From: Roseibacillus sp.
GTDB lineage: Bacteria > Verrucomicrobiota > Verrucomicrobiae > Verrucomicrobiales > Akkermansiaceae
DNA: 6,115 nucleotides
NCBI GenBank assembly: GCA_002723015.1
Contig: PBNG01000041.1
Coordinates: 6,504-12,618, forward strand
Direction: 5' to 3'
The position numbers and the translations under genes are program-made. Of this stretch, positions 1-6,115 are shown piece by piece (position 1 is the stretch's first letter; every line of letters begins with the position of its first letter). A model generated the notes under the pieces. It had not been told where the DNA came from. It made no database searches and saw only the letters and a program-made list of their open reading frames with translations.

Positions 1-780
1 GGGTTTGCGGAACTGCCTAATGTGGGCGACGAGCTCGTTGCGATGGAGAATGAGAGGGCCTCGAAAAAGCTTAGTGACGAACGCCAGCTGGAGCTCAGAC
101 AAAGTCGGCTTGAGCGACCCAAGAAGAGCCGCATGGAGGATATGCTGGCGCTTGTGGAAGGTGGGCAGAAAGCAGAGCTCAAGATTATCCTCAAGTGTGA
201 TGTCCAGGGATCAGTTGGAGCGATCAAGGGAGCCATCGGGGACGTGGAGTCCGCTAAGGTGGAGGTGAATTTCATCCATGCAGCAGCAGGATCGATCAGT
301 GAGTCCGATATCCTTCTGGCGAGTAGTGCCGACGCTGTGGTTCTCGGATTCAACGTCAAGGTTGAGAGTAATGCCGTCAAAGCGGCGAAGAGGGAAGGAG
401 TTCAGGTTAAGCTCTACTCAATCGTATATGAGCTCATCGATCAGGTTAAGGATGCCATGCTCGGCATGCTGGAGCCGGAGCTCCGAGAAAAGGTTCTGGG
501 CCACGCCGAAGTAAAACAGGTCTTCAAGGTGAAGCGGGGACGAGCAGCAGGATGTCTCGTCTCAGATGGGAAAGTCACCCGGACAGCGCATGCCCGCGTG
601 ATGCGGGATGGCACTCCCGTCTTTGATGGTAAGATGTCCACGTTACGGCGTATTCATGACGACGTGGAGGAGGTGAAACAGGGAATCGAATGTGGAATCC
701 GGCTGGGAGATTTTGACGAGTATGAGGAGGGTGATGTGATTGAGTGCTATGAACTCGAGAAGATTGACCAGACCCTGTAG
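1..780 (+). CDS. infB: Translation initiation factor IF-2, C-terminal part (5' end outside window)
   Basis: The reading frame is open from the first base and ends at TAG 778-780, giving 259 residues. IF-2 proteins are usually about 700-1000 residues, so the N-terminal region, the GTPase domain and most of domain II lie to the left. IF-2 is the cytoplasmic GTPase that brings initiator fMet-tRNA to the 30S P site and promotes subunit joining. The visible part starts at the end of the domain II beta-barrel (LPNVGDELVAMENERA). Domain III follows, with KCDVQGSVGAIKGAI near residues 66-80 and HAAAGSISESDILLASSADA near 93-112. The fMet-tRNA-binding C-terminal barrel runs from about residue 172 (VFKVKRGRAAGCLVSDGKV), through STLRRIHDDVEEVKQGIECG, to GDVIECYELEKI. 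These blocks match the family end to end with no frameshift. The gene is followed by rbfA after 45 nt, the usual order. Identification is near certain. Confidence 0.98.
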   Translation, partial: GFAELPNVGDELVAMENERASKKLSDERQLELRQSRLERPKKSRMEDMLALVEGGQKAELKIILKCDVQGSVGAIKGAIGDVESAKVEVNFIHAAAGSISESDILLASSADAVVLGFNVKVESNAVKAAKREGVQVKLYSIVYELIDQVKDAMLGMLEPELREKVLGHAEVKQVFKVKRGRAAGCLVSDGKVTRTAHARVMRDGTPVFDGKMSTLRRIHDDVEEVKQGIECGIRLGDFDEYEEGDVIECYELEKIDQTL

Positions 781-825
781 CTGATCCTTCTGTCCGCTTT
801 TAGTCAAACGAGTGCACCCATTTTC

Positions 826-1206
826 ATGTCGAGACGTCTGGACAGGGTCAACGAGTTACTGAAGCGTGAGATCAGTAGCGTGCTGCAGCGGGATTTTGAA
901 TGGAAGGGATCGCTTGTTACAGTGAATGCGGTCGAGGTTTCGCAGGATCTGAAGGATGCGCGGGTCTACATCGGAGTTCTTGGAGGTCATGAGGAAAAGG
1001 TAATTCATCGTCTCAACGGCGAGAGAGGTTCTATCCAAGGCCGAGTCATGAAGAGAGTTGTGTTAAAAAATACGCCCGTGCTTAGGTTTGTGGGAGACGA
1101 CTCGGTTGTCCGGGGGGTGGATATCGTTAATCTTCTCGATGAGGTAGCTGAGTTGCCGGTGGCGCCGCCCGAGGAGGAGGGTGATGGTGAGGCCTTAAAA
1201 GGATAA
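826..1206 (+). CDS. rbfA: 30S ribosome-binding factor RbfA
   Basis: This 126-residue protein has the normal length for RbfA, a single type II KH-fold factor that binds the immature 30S subunit near the 5' end of 16S rRNA and assists late maturation. It opens with the typical helix (MSRRLDRVNELLKREIS, residues 1-17). A beta-strand segment follows (VTVNAVEVSQDLKDARVYIGVLG, about 31-53), then the helix/kink region (HRLNGERGSIQGRVMKRVVLKNTP, about 61-84) and the closing strand and helix (LRFVGDDSVVRGVDIVNLLDEV, about 86-107). The last 20 residues form an acidic tail (PPEEEGDGEALKG) outside the KH core, and such tails vary between species. The start at 826 is the only ATG that fits the family N-terminus. 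No Shine-Dalgarno motif is visible in the 45 nt between the infB stop and this ATG, so translation may depend on coupling to infB or on an unstructured leader. Confidence 0.95.
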   Translation: MSRRLDRVNELLKREISSVLQRDFEWKGSLVTVNAVEVSQDLKDARVYIGVLGGHEEKVIHRLNGERGSIQGRVMKRVVLKNTPVLRFVGDDSVVRGVDIVNLLDEVAELPVAPPEEEGDGEALKG

Positions 1207-1266
1207 GTTCCTTTTGGCGAGTTCAGGTGCCACGCGGGTCGGCCGTTGACGCGGCAGGCGGTGGGT

Positions 1267-1283
1267 TTGAGGTCTTACCTCAA
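1267..1283. repeat. 7-bp perfect inverted repeat, 3-nt loop
   Basis: TTGAGGT at 1267-1273 is the exact reverse complement of ACCTCAA at 1277-1283, separated by CTT, so RNA from either strand could form a tight 7-bp hairpin. It lies 61 nt after the rbfA stop. The bases after it (TCAGGGCATTA) are not a T-tract, so it is not a standard rho-independent terminator. It could be a transcript-stabilising or processing hairpin, or chance. Confidence 0.5.
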
Positions 1284-1417
1284 TCAGGGCATTATGAATC
1301 CACGGTAAATTGTCCATGGGATGGTGTGATGTCCCGGTTGACTGCTCTCAAGCAGCGGAAAAGGCCCGGGGTTGAAATAGGGTGGCGGGAATCCCAGTTT
1401 TGCTTGCGATCCTGCAT

Positions 1418-1438
1418 GCGGCGTAGACAATCCGCCGC
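1418..1438. repeat. 6-bp all-G/C inverted repeat, 9-nt loop
   Basis: GCGGCG at 1418-1423 pairs perfectly with CGCCGC at 1433-1438 around the loop TAGACAATC. The hairpin ends 26 nt before the nrnA start codon and is followed by a pyrimidine-rich stretch (CTTCCCTTC) with only short T runs. It could act in the nrnA leader, but a 6-bp stem is expected by chance in a spacer of this size. Function is not established. Confidence 0.35.
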
Positions 1439-1464
1439 CTTCCCTTCGCACGTTCTAACCGTCC

Positions 1465-2451
1465 ATGGGTCAACCGATCACAGCATCTCATCTCTCTGAG
1501 ATTGTTCAAAGTTACGAATCATTCGTGCTGTTGAGTCACGCACGTCCCGATGGAGATGCGATTGGTTCGGTGGTTGCCCTCAAGGCTGTTCTGGAGGAAC
1601 TGGGCAAAAAAGCAGTAGGTTTGAATGAGGATCCTGTTCCCGATAACCTTCGTTTCATGAGAGGCAGTGAGGGAATTCAATGTCCCTCCGGCGCGGTTGA
1701 TGCGGAGGTTGTCATCACACTTGATACTGCAAACAGGGAACGGCTTGGAGCCAAGTGCCTCAATGTAGTTGAAGGGGCGGAGGTCTGGGTGAACATAGAT
1801 CACCACATTTCGAACGAAAAATACGGTGACTACTGGCTGTTAGATGAAAGAGCAGCAGCTACCGGAGAAATTCTCCATAGTATCATCGAGGAACTGCATT
1901 GGCCTCTTCCGGCCGTGGCCAGAGATGCCCTCTATGTCGCTCTTTCAACCGATACGGGATCCTTTCAGTATTCCAACACTTCCGGTCGCACTCACAGGAT
2001 GGCAGCCGATCTGGTAGGAAGGGGCCTGGACGTGGCCGATCTAACTTCACGCCTTTATCATGATTATCCGCTCCGGAGGGTGGAGCTTTTACGGGCCCTC
2101 CTTGAGACGATGGAGTTAACTGCTGATGGGAGAATTGCATGGTGGACTCTGTCTCTTGATACCAAGATGAGGATCGGCATGCAGGCAGGCGATGGTGAAG
2201 GTTTGATTGATGTGTTGCGTGCAATCCACGGCGTTCTCATCTGTGCGTTCATTGAGGAAATGGATGACGGTAAGGTCAGGCTCTCATTGCGCTCCAAGAA
2301 TTCTTCAGTCAATGTGTGTGACATTTGTGCTCACTTTGGTGGTGGCGGTCATGCCCTTGCGGCAGGTGCCAGAACGAAAGGACCTCTGCGAGAAGCAGTG
2401 GCGCGCTTTCTGGAGATTGCCGGCAAAGCTCTTCCCCCGCAAAACCAATGA
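1465..2451 (+). CDS. nrnA: DHH/DHHA1-family phosphoesterase, NrnA-like (oligoribonuclease / pAp phosphatase)
   Basis: The 328-residue protein has the standard two-domain architecture and length of bacterial NrnA. In characterised members this cytoplasmic enzyme degrades very short RNAs (nanoRNAs) and dephosphorylates 3'-phosphoadenosine 5'-phosphate. The N-terminal DHH domain shows metal-binding motifs: HARPDGDAIGS at 25-35, Asp87 in LDTAN, the signature DHH at 112-114 in NIDHHISN, and Asp163 in STDTGSFQYS. The C-terminal DHHA1 domain carries the substrate-binding glycine motif GGGGHALAAGA at 292-302. All expected catalytic residues are present, so it should be active. The start is well fixed: an in-frame TAA at 1456-1458 lies just upstream, and ATG 1465 gives the usual N-terminal helix before motif I. 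No Shine-Dalgarno is visible. The stop overlaps the truB start (ATGA). The precise substrate preference (nanoRNA, pAp or c-di-nucleotide-derived dinucleotides) cannot be read from sequence alone. Confidence 0.93.
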   Translation: MGQPITASHLSEIVQSYESFVLLSHARPDGDAIGSVVALKAVLEELGKKAVGLNEDPVPDNLRFMRGSEGIQCPSGAVDAEVVITLDTANRERLGAKCLNVVEGAEVWVNIDHHISNEKYGDYWLLDERAAATGEILHSIIEELHWPLPAVARDALYVALSTDTGSFQYSNTSGRTHRMAADLVGRGLDVADLTSRLYHDYPLRRVELLRALLETMELTADGRIAWWTLSLDTKMRIGMQAGDGEGLIDVLRAIHGVLICAFIEEMDDGKVRLSLRSKNSSVNVCDICAHFGGGGHALAAGARTKGPLREAVARFLEIAGKALPPQNQ

Positions 2452-3173
2452 ATGAAACTAATATTGTTCCGAGCGGAGTTCTCCTCGTTGATAAGGATCC
2501 CGGGATGACGTCTCACGATGTGGTTGCCATCGCGCGGCGCTCAATGGGAATCAAGAAAATCGGGCATTGCGGAACCTTGGATCCCATGGCGACAGGTCTT
2601 CTCATGCTGGTGGTCGGGCGAGCAACCAAGATACAGGATCTCCTGATGAGCGAGGACAAGCAATACGTGGGGACAATCACGCTGGGAACGACCACGACAA
2701 CTCAGGACGCGGAGGGAGATGTGGTCGAGGAGAGAGAGGTAGGGGTTTTGGGTGAGAACGTGATCCGTAGGGCCTTTGAAAAATACTCTGGGAATTTCGA
2801 GCAAATCCCACCCATGGTCTCCGCGATCAAGAAGGACGGAGTTCCGCTATATAAACTGGCCCGGAAGGGGAAGGAGGTTAAACGGGATCCCAGACCGGTG
2901 TATGTCACTGACTATGAGTTGAGAAAGATTTCATTGCCGCAAATTGATTTCACGGTCAGCTGCTCCAAGGGCTTCTATGTTCGAAGTTATGCGCATGATA
3001 TCGGGGACACTCTGGGTTGTGGAGGCCATCTGTCGGCACTTCGCAGGACTCGTTCGGGAGAGTTTACTCTGGAACGTGCGGTAAGGGTGGATATGTTGAA
3101 GAATGGAGGAGCAGAGGAATTGATCAATTCGATGGTTAGTCTGGCTGAAATTTCCCTGATGCGGGGAGCGTAA
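2448..3173 (+). CDS. truB: tRNA pseudouridine(55) synthase TruB, short form
   Basis: TruB converts U55 in the T-loop of tRNAs to pseudouridine. The 241-residue product shows the family motifs in order: GVLLVDKDPGMTSHDVV (10-26); GHCGTLDPMATGLL (39-52) with the catalytic aspartate at 45; YVGTITLGTTTTTQDAEG (73-90) with the conserved tyrosine 73; PPMVSAIKKDGVPLYKLAR (121-139); GFYVRSYAHDIG (175-186) with arginine 179; and HLSALRRTRSGEF (194-206). It stops about 35 residues after the last motif, so it lacks the C-terminal PUA-like domain of longer homologues such as the roughly 314-residue E. coli enzyme. The catalytic core is complete. ATG 2448 was chosen because the conserved N-terminus begins right after it; the frame is open back to an ATG at 2325, but that stretch lies inside nrnA in another frame and resembles nothing. 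The ATGA overlap with nrnA suggests translational coupling, and no Shine-Dalgarno is seen. Confidence 0.96.
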   Translation: MNETNIVPSGVLLVDKDPGMTSHDVVAIARRSMGIKKIGHCGTLDPMATGLLMLVVGRATKIQDLLMSEDKQYVGTITLGTTTTTQDAEGDVVEEREVGVLGENVIRRAFEKYSGNFEQIPPMVSAIKKDGVPLYKLARKGKEVKRDPRPVYVTDYELRKISLPQIDFTVSCSKGFYVRSYAHDIGDTLGCGGHLSALRRTRSGEFTLERAVRVDMLKNGGAEELINSMVSLAEISLMRGA

Positions 3174-3189
3174 CATTCGCGGGAAGAGA

Positions 3190-4167
3190 GTGACTCGGTT
3201 TACGGCCATTGAGGATTTGGAGGCTATCGGCTGTTCCCTGCATCTCGCAATGGGGGTCTTTGATGGCCTGCATCTGGGGCATCAGGCCGTTATCAGGGCT
3301 GCAGTGAGAGGTGCCCGAATGAGCGGGGGAGTGGCCGGGGTGCTGACCTTTGAGCCTCACCCCATTCAGGTTCTCGCTCCGGAGAAGGCTCCCCTGAGAA
3401 TTTTCCCCTCCATGGATCAGAAGGAACTTCTTATCCGCTCTTTGGGTGCGGAGGTCTTGCTCGTTCTGCATTTTGATGAGGAGATGGCACAGCAGAGTGC
3501 TGCGGCCTTTTCGACGAGTCTGTTGTCGGTGCCCAACCTGCGTCAGGTCGTTGCAGGTGAGGACTGGAAATTCGGGCGGGACCGGCAAGGGACGATGGCC
3601 TTTCTTCAGGCCCACAGTGAAGGTTCTCTCGTGGATGTAAATCCAGTGTCGCCAGTCGTCTGGGGGGGAGAGCGGATCAGTAGTACGCGCCTCAGAATGG
3701 CTTTGTGTGAGGGGGATCTTGAATCTGTCCGCGGAATGCTTGGTCGCCTCTTCAGTGTCATGGGCACGGTCGTAGCTGGAGATCAGGTGGGCAGGACGCT
3801 GGGTGCTCCAACTGCGAACATCGCATTGGGTAATGAGCAGCTCCCGCCTCATGGTGTTTACACCGTCATGGTAGGGATTGATGGGGAAGAGGGATGCCGG
3901 GAAGCGGTGGCAAACCTTGGAATCCGTCCAACTGTAGGAGGAAAGCGACGCCTTCTGGAGGTGCACCTTCTTGATTTCGAGGGAAACCTGTATGGAAGAA
4001 AACTGGAGATCTTCTTTGGAAAAATGATTCGCCGCGAGCAAAAGTTCGAAGGGCATGTGGAGCTGCGAAATCAGATTCAGGCGGATCTTGCGGAGGCACG
4101 GAGACGCTTCAATGCTGCCGATGCGGGCGTGGGGGCCATTGGCCGTCCAGATGAAAGTGCGGGTTAA
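3190..4167 (+). CDS. ribF: Bifunctional riboflavin kinase / FAD synthetase RibF
   Basis: RibF phosphorylates riboflavin to FMN and adenylylates FMN to FAD in the cytoplasm. The 325-residue length is normal. The N-terminal nucleotidyltransferase domain shows GVFDGLHLGH (22-31, the HIGH-like ATP site), TFEPHP (53-58), GEDWKFGRDRQG (123-134) and ISSTRLR (163-169). The C-terminal flavokinase domain shows GAPTAN (205-210, the PTAN motif), NLGIRPTVGG (242-251), EVHLLDFEGNLYG (257-269) with the probable catalytic Glu257, and RREQKF (281-286). Both activities should be intact. The start is GTG 3190, 16 nt after the truB stop; it supplies the strand before the first motif, whereas the next candidate, ATG 3250, would begin just before GVFDG and lose it. 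A purine-rich GGGAAGAGA lies immediately upstream, a poor, too-close Shine-Dalgarno. The last roughly 16 residues (after RRRFNAA) are a non-conserved tail. The stop shares TTAA with the convergent gene. Confidence 0.96.
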   Translation: MTRFTAIEDLEAIGCSLHLAMGVFDGLHLGHQAVIRAAVRGARMSGGVAGVLTFEPHPIQVLAPEKAPLRIFPSMDQKELLIRSLGAEVLLVLHFDEEMAQQSAAAFSTSLLSVPNLRQVVAGEDWKFGRDRQGTMAFLQAHSEGSLVDVNPVSPVVWGGERISSTRLRMALCEGDLESVRGMLGRLFSVMGTVVAGDQVGRTLGAPTANIALGNEQLPPHGVYTVMVGIDGEEGCREAVANLGIRPTVGGKRRLLEVHLLDFEGNLYGRKLEIFFGKMIRREQKFEGHVELRNQIQADLAEARRRFNAADAGVGAIGRPDESAG

Positions 4168-6115
4168 AAGGTCCCGTTAAGCTTTCTTCCAACCCAGAAG
4201 ATCGCGAGAAGCCCGAGAAGACCTGCAGAAGCGTACCATTTATCCCACTGGGATTCTGGAATGACCTGCGGCCGGGGTTCGGGAAGGTCGTAGATTTCCT
4301 GGGCGAGAGCTTCGAGTTGAGAGGCCTCGACAACACGTCCCCTCGAAACACGAGAGAGCTCAGCAAGCACGTCGGGGCGGGCGGGGTGCCCGGTTTTCTC
4401 AATCTGAGCTCCTTCGGCGATAATTCTCGTCTTCACGGCACCTTCCTCGCTTTCAGAGGTACGAGCCGCAATGATCCAATCGCCCGGCATTGTGACCTTG
4501 AACCTCCCCGTGAAAGACCCCCAGGAACCGTCTTCCCGGGCGAGTTCGAACCTTCGGACGCTTCCATCAGGAGCAGTAAGATCAACCAGGACGGTTCCCT
4601 CTTCCAGAGGGGCTCCACTCTCCTGAAAGGCGTTGGCATTAATGGTCACGTTCTCGCCCGGCAAGGGACGTTCAGGGGTAAAATACAGCCGCACACGTTC
4701 ACCGGCTGCCATGTTCCGCTGGTAGGACATCCATCGAGCCACCTGACCCCAGAATCGGTAATGGTAAAGATCCTCGACTCCACGGCGCCATCTCCATGCC
4801 GAATCGATGCCCATGAAGAGGACTTTCCCGTTGCCTGCCCTACTCGTCACGATAAGAGGAATTCGATGCCCATACTTTGGGTGCCGCCGGTTGGCGTGAA
4901 CGGCGAGCACCTCGGTCCCACTCTTGGCGCGGATGACAGGGGCATGCCAGTAAAACCCCGGGAGGCTACGCCAGATGTTGGGGTTTTCTTCCTCGGTATC
5001 TCCCAGCATCGTCAGAAGTGAGCCTCGACCCTCGGTGGTGAGAGAGAGGGGCGAATCCGTGGTCTCCTCCTGACCGCTTTTGAGGGCTTCATCAAGCACG
5101 ACGGGCATCAATCCCCCCAGTTCATTCTCAAGCAGACTGAACTGGTTGCCCTGCCAGCCAGGGATGAACACAATGCCTGAGGCCTGATTTTCAACCAGGC
5201 CCTTCAGCAGTTCAGCTTGTTCTTCCGTGAGCATTCCCTCACCGACTCCGACGTCCCCGATGAAAACCACATCGTATTGCTGAAGCTCCTCAAGTTTCTC
5301 CGGAAAGGCCGTGATGTAATCGGGACCGTCGCCTTCCCCCAGCTGGGGATGCAGGAGAAGACAATCAACCTCAACACCAGGGTCCCTCGAAAGAGCATTT
5401 CGGATAAATCGGTATTCCCAGCGCGGCAGGGTATCGATGACCAGAGCCCGGATTGATTCCGGACGGCCTGCGATATTGAATCTGCGGCTGTTGTTTTTCT
5501 CAACCAGTTCTCCATCTGCGAAGGGAATCGAGAGCTCCAGGGTAGAGCTCCCCTCCTTTTGGAGGCGCCAAAGGATGGCATCGTAGAAGGTGCTTCCTCT
5601 TGGTATTGTTATGTTCTTGGTTTTTTCAATCCCCGACTGATCTCGAATGCGAACGATAGTGCGCACGTCGCGATCAAGAGACGATTCGATCGTAAAAGGG
5701 ATCTGGACGTTTTCTCCCACGATTCCATAGGTAGGAGCCTTTACGGCAAGCAGATCAAGGTCAGGCAGGCGCTTGGGAGCCCCGGTGACAACAGAGAAAA
5801 GAGGAATGTCCTGCAGACGCATTTTCTGGGCAGCTGCGACCGGTGCAGGCTTCTCCCGGGCGTTCCAGTCGCCGTCTCCAATCATGATGACGGCGCGAAG
5901 GTCCGGGCGGTCCTCGATCCGGTCGGAGAGGGCAGAGTAAATATCCGTGACGGCGAGGACATTGGCCTCCGTGTCGTCGTTTTCCGGGGCTTCAGAAAAC
6001 GATTCCACCGAGACACGGTTCTTCCCATCTTTCTCGAGAAGCTTCCAGAATTCGGTCTTGAGGATAGCTTCCGATACTTCCCTCCGGGTGACCACTTCTC
6101 CAGAATCGCCTGATG
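4164..6115 (-). CDS. Membrane-anchored protein with VWA-like and glutamine-amidotransferase-like regions (5' end outside window)
   Basis: The frame is open from the right edge to TAA (complement of 4164-4166), giving 649 visible residues; a GTG at 6095 is internal, not a supported start. Residues 1 to about 120 look like the end of a von Willebrand factor A domain: AVIMIGDGDWNAR (74-86) matches the central strand plus DG turn, and IPLFSVVTGAPKRLPDLDLL (103-122) the last strands. The MIDAS DxSxS would lie off-window. A beta-sandwich-like stretch follows (APTYGIVGENVQIPFTIES). Residues about 220-345 resemble the GATase-1-like fold (RALVIDTLPRWEYRFIRNAL; LQQYDVVFIGDVGVGEGMLT; GIVFIPG) but have no GxCxG nucleophile, so it is probably non-catalytic. 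Then come GKVLFMGIDSAWRWRR (429-444), a second Ig-like region (about 480-570) and one C-terminal hydrophobic segment (YASAGLLGLLAIFWVG, about 627-642) before a basic tail, consistent with a membrane anchor. Such proteins often sit with MoxR ATPase, DUF58 and BatA-like genes. The function is unknown. Confidence 0.8.
   Translation of the reverse strand, partial: SGDSGEVVTRREVSEAILKTEFWKLLEKDGKNRVSVESFSEAPENDDTEANVLAVTDIYSALSDRIEDRPDLRAVIMIGDGDWNAREKPAPVAAAQKMRLQDIPLFSVVTGAPKRLPDLDLLAVKAPTYGIVGENVQIPFTIESSLDRDVRTIVRIRDQSGIEKTKNITIPRGSTFYDAILWRLQKEGSSTLELSIPFADGELVEKNNSRRFNIAGRPESIRALVIDTLPRWEYRFIRNALSRDPGVEVDCLLLHPQLGEGDGPDYITAFPEKLEELQQYDVVFIGDVGVGEGMLTEEQAELLKGLVENQASGIVFIPGWQGNQFSLLENELGGLMPVVLDEALKSGQEETTDSPLSLTTEGRGSLLTMLGDTEEENPNIWRSLPGFYWHAPVIRAKSGTEVLAVHANRRHPKYGHRIPLIVTSRAGNGKVLFMGIDSAWRWRRGVEDLYHYRFWGQVARWMSYQRNMAAGERVRLYFTPERPLPGENVTINANAFQESGAPLEEGTVLVDLTAPDGSVRRFELAREDGSWGSFTGRFKVTMPGDWIIAARTSESEEGAVKTRIIAEGAQIEKTGHPARPDVLAELSRVSRGRVVEASQLEALAQEIYDLPEPRPQVIPESQWDKWYASAGLLGLLAIFWVGRKLNGTF

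Larger units (their letters stand above)
1207..1464. other. Spacer between rbfA and nrnA with small inverted repeats, no supported gene
   Basis: This 258-nt gap is the only sizeable one in the + strand cluster; the other junctions are 45 nt, an overlap, and 16 nt. A GTG-started frame runs from 1227 into nrnA (to 1499), but its translation is rich in Cys, Arg, Ser and Trp, has no recognisable motif and overlaps a confident gene, so I do not call it. The spacer holds three perfect short inverted repeats (1267-1283, 1342-1355 and 1418-1438). None is followed by a run of T, so no intrinsic terminator is supported. I saw no convincing -35/-10 pair: TTGACG at 1246 and TTGACT at 1338 have no matching -10 at the usual distance. 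An internal promoter or 5' leader for the nrnA-truB-ribF part is possible but unproven. Confidence 0.5.

Noticed and set aside
778..825. infB and rbfA are in the same frame, separated only by the TAG stop with no further stop before the rbfA ATG
   Set aside because: A 15-codon stop-free gap in the same frame is expected by chance in about one case in six, and the IF-2 C-terminus is complete, so a read-through fusion is not supported.
1065..1071. A AAA AAT heptamer in the rbfA frame, a possible -1 slippery site
   Set aside because: A -1 shift would reach a stop within five codons and truncate the KH core, and no downstream stimulatory structure was evident; most likely a chance A-run.
1316..1375. 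A 19-codon frame whose start context GTCCATGGG is repeated exactly at the nrnA start (1312-1320 and 1461-1469)
   Set aside because: A 9-bp match in a 258-nt region is not rare enough to mean much, the peptide resembles no known leader, and there is no ribosome-binding site.
1227..1499. A GTG-started 90-codon frame filling the rbfA-nrnA spacer
   Set aside because: It overlaps the confident start of nrnA, has no Shine-Dalgarno, and its translation has an unnatural composition with no recognisable motif.
2325..2447. A longer TruB starting at ATG 2325
   Set aside because: The extra 41 residues lie in an alternative frame inside the conserved DHHA1 region of nrnA and look unlike any TruB N-terminus.
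3136..4056. A 306-codon open frame antisense to ribF
   Set aside because: ribF has all its family motifs in the opposite strand; this frame shows no motif and is a codon-bias shadow.
4134..4144. GGCC-ATT-GGCC hairpin as a terminator for the - strand gene
   Set aside because: The stem is only 4 bp, lies inside ribF coding sequence and has no T-tract on the proper side.
4317..5021. A 234-codon + strand frame, and another at 5559-6113, antisense to the membrane-protein gene
   Set aside because: Both have low-complexity, domain-free translations and lie opposite a continuous 649-residue frame with recognisable domains.

Overview
The window looks like ordinary bacterial chromosome carrying a conserved translation/RNA-processing cluster. 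On the + strand it reads infB (3' part only) - rbfA - a DHH-family nrnA-like phosphoesterase - truB - ribF. A single large gene on the - strand then converges on ribF and runs off the right edge. No tRNA, rRNA, CRISPR array, insertion sequence or phage gene is visible.

The infB-rbfA-DHH phosphoesterase-truB-ribF order occurs in many bacterial phyla, so it does not name the organism. Two things lean towards the Planctomycetes-Verrucomicrobia-Chlamydiae group, with Verrucomicrobiota the best guess: the short TruB without a C-terminal PUA-like domain, and the large membrane protein combining a VWA-like region with a glutamine-amidotransferase-like fold. The lack of clear Shine-Dalgarno motifs before rbfA, nrnA and truB would fit such a lineage. 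This placement is inference, at roughly even odds.

Layout: 1-780 is the C-terminal third of translation initiation factor IF-2. A 45-nt gap leads to rbfA (826-1206, 30S maturation). A 258-nt spacer (1207-1464) follows, which holds no convincing gene but three small inverted repeats. The DHH/DHHA1 phosphoesterase (1465-2451) overlaps truB (2448-3173, tRNA pseudouridine-55 synthase) by ATGA. ribF (3190-4167, riboflavin kinase/FAD synthetase) starts 16 nt after truB. The - strand gene (4164-6115, 5' end missing) shares the four bases TTAA with the end of ribF, so the two stop codons overlap.

Functionally the left block couples initiation of translation (IF-2), small-subunit maturation (RbfA), recycling of short RNA fragments and pAp (NrnA-like), tRNA T-loop modification (TruB) and flavin cofactor synthesis (RibF). 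The right-hand gene encodes a C-terminally anchored protein of a family often found beside MoxR ATPase/DUF58/BatA-type genes. Those partners, if present, would lie beyond position 6115. I found no strong evidence for a novel system here. The most unusual items are the - strand membrane protein and the structured spacer between rbfA and nrnA.
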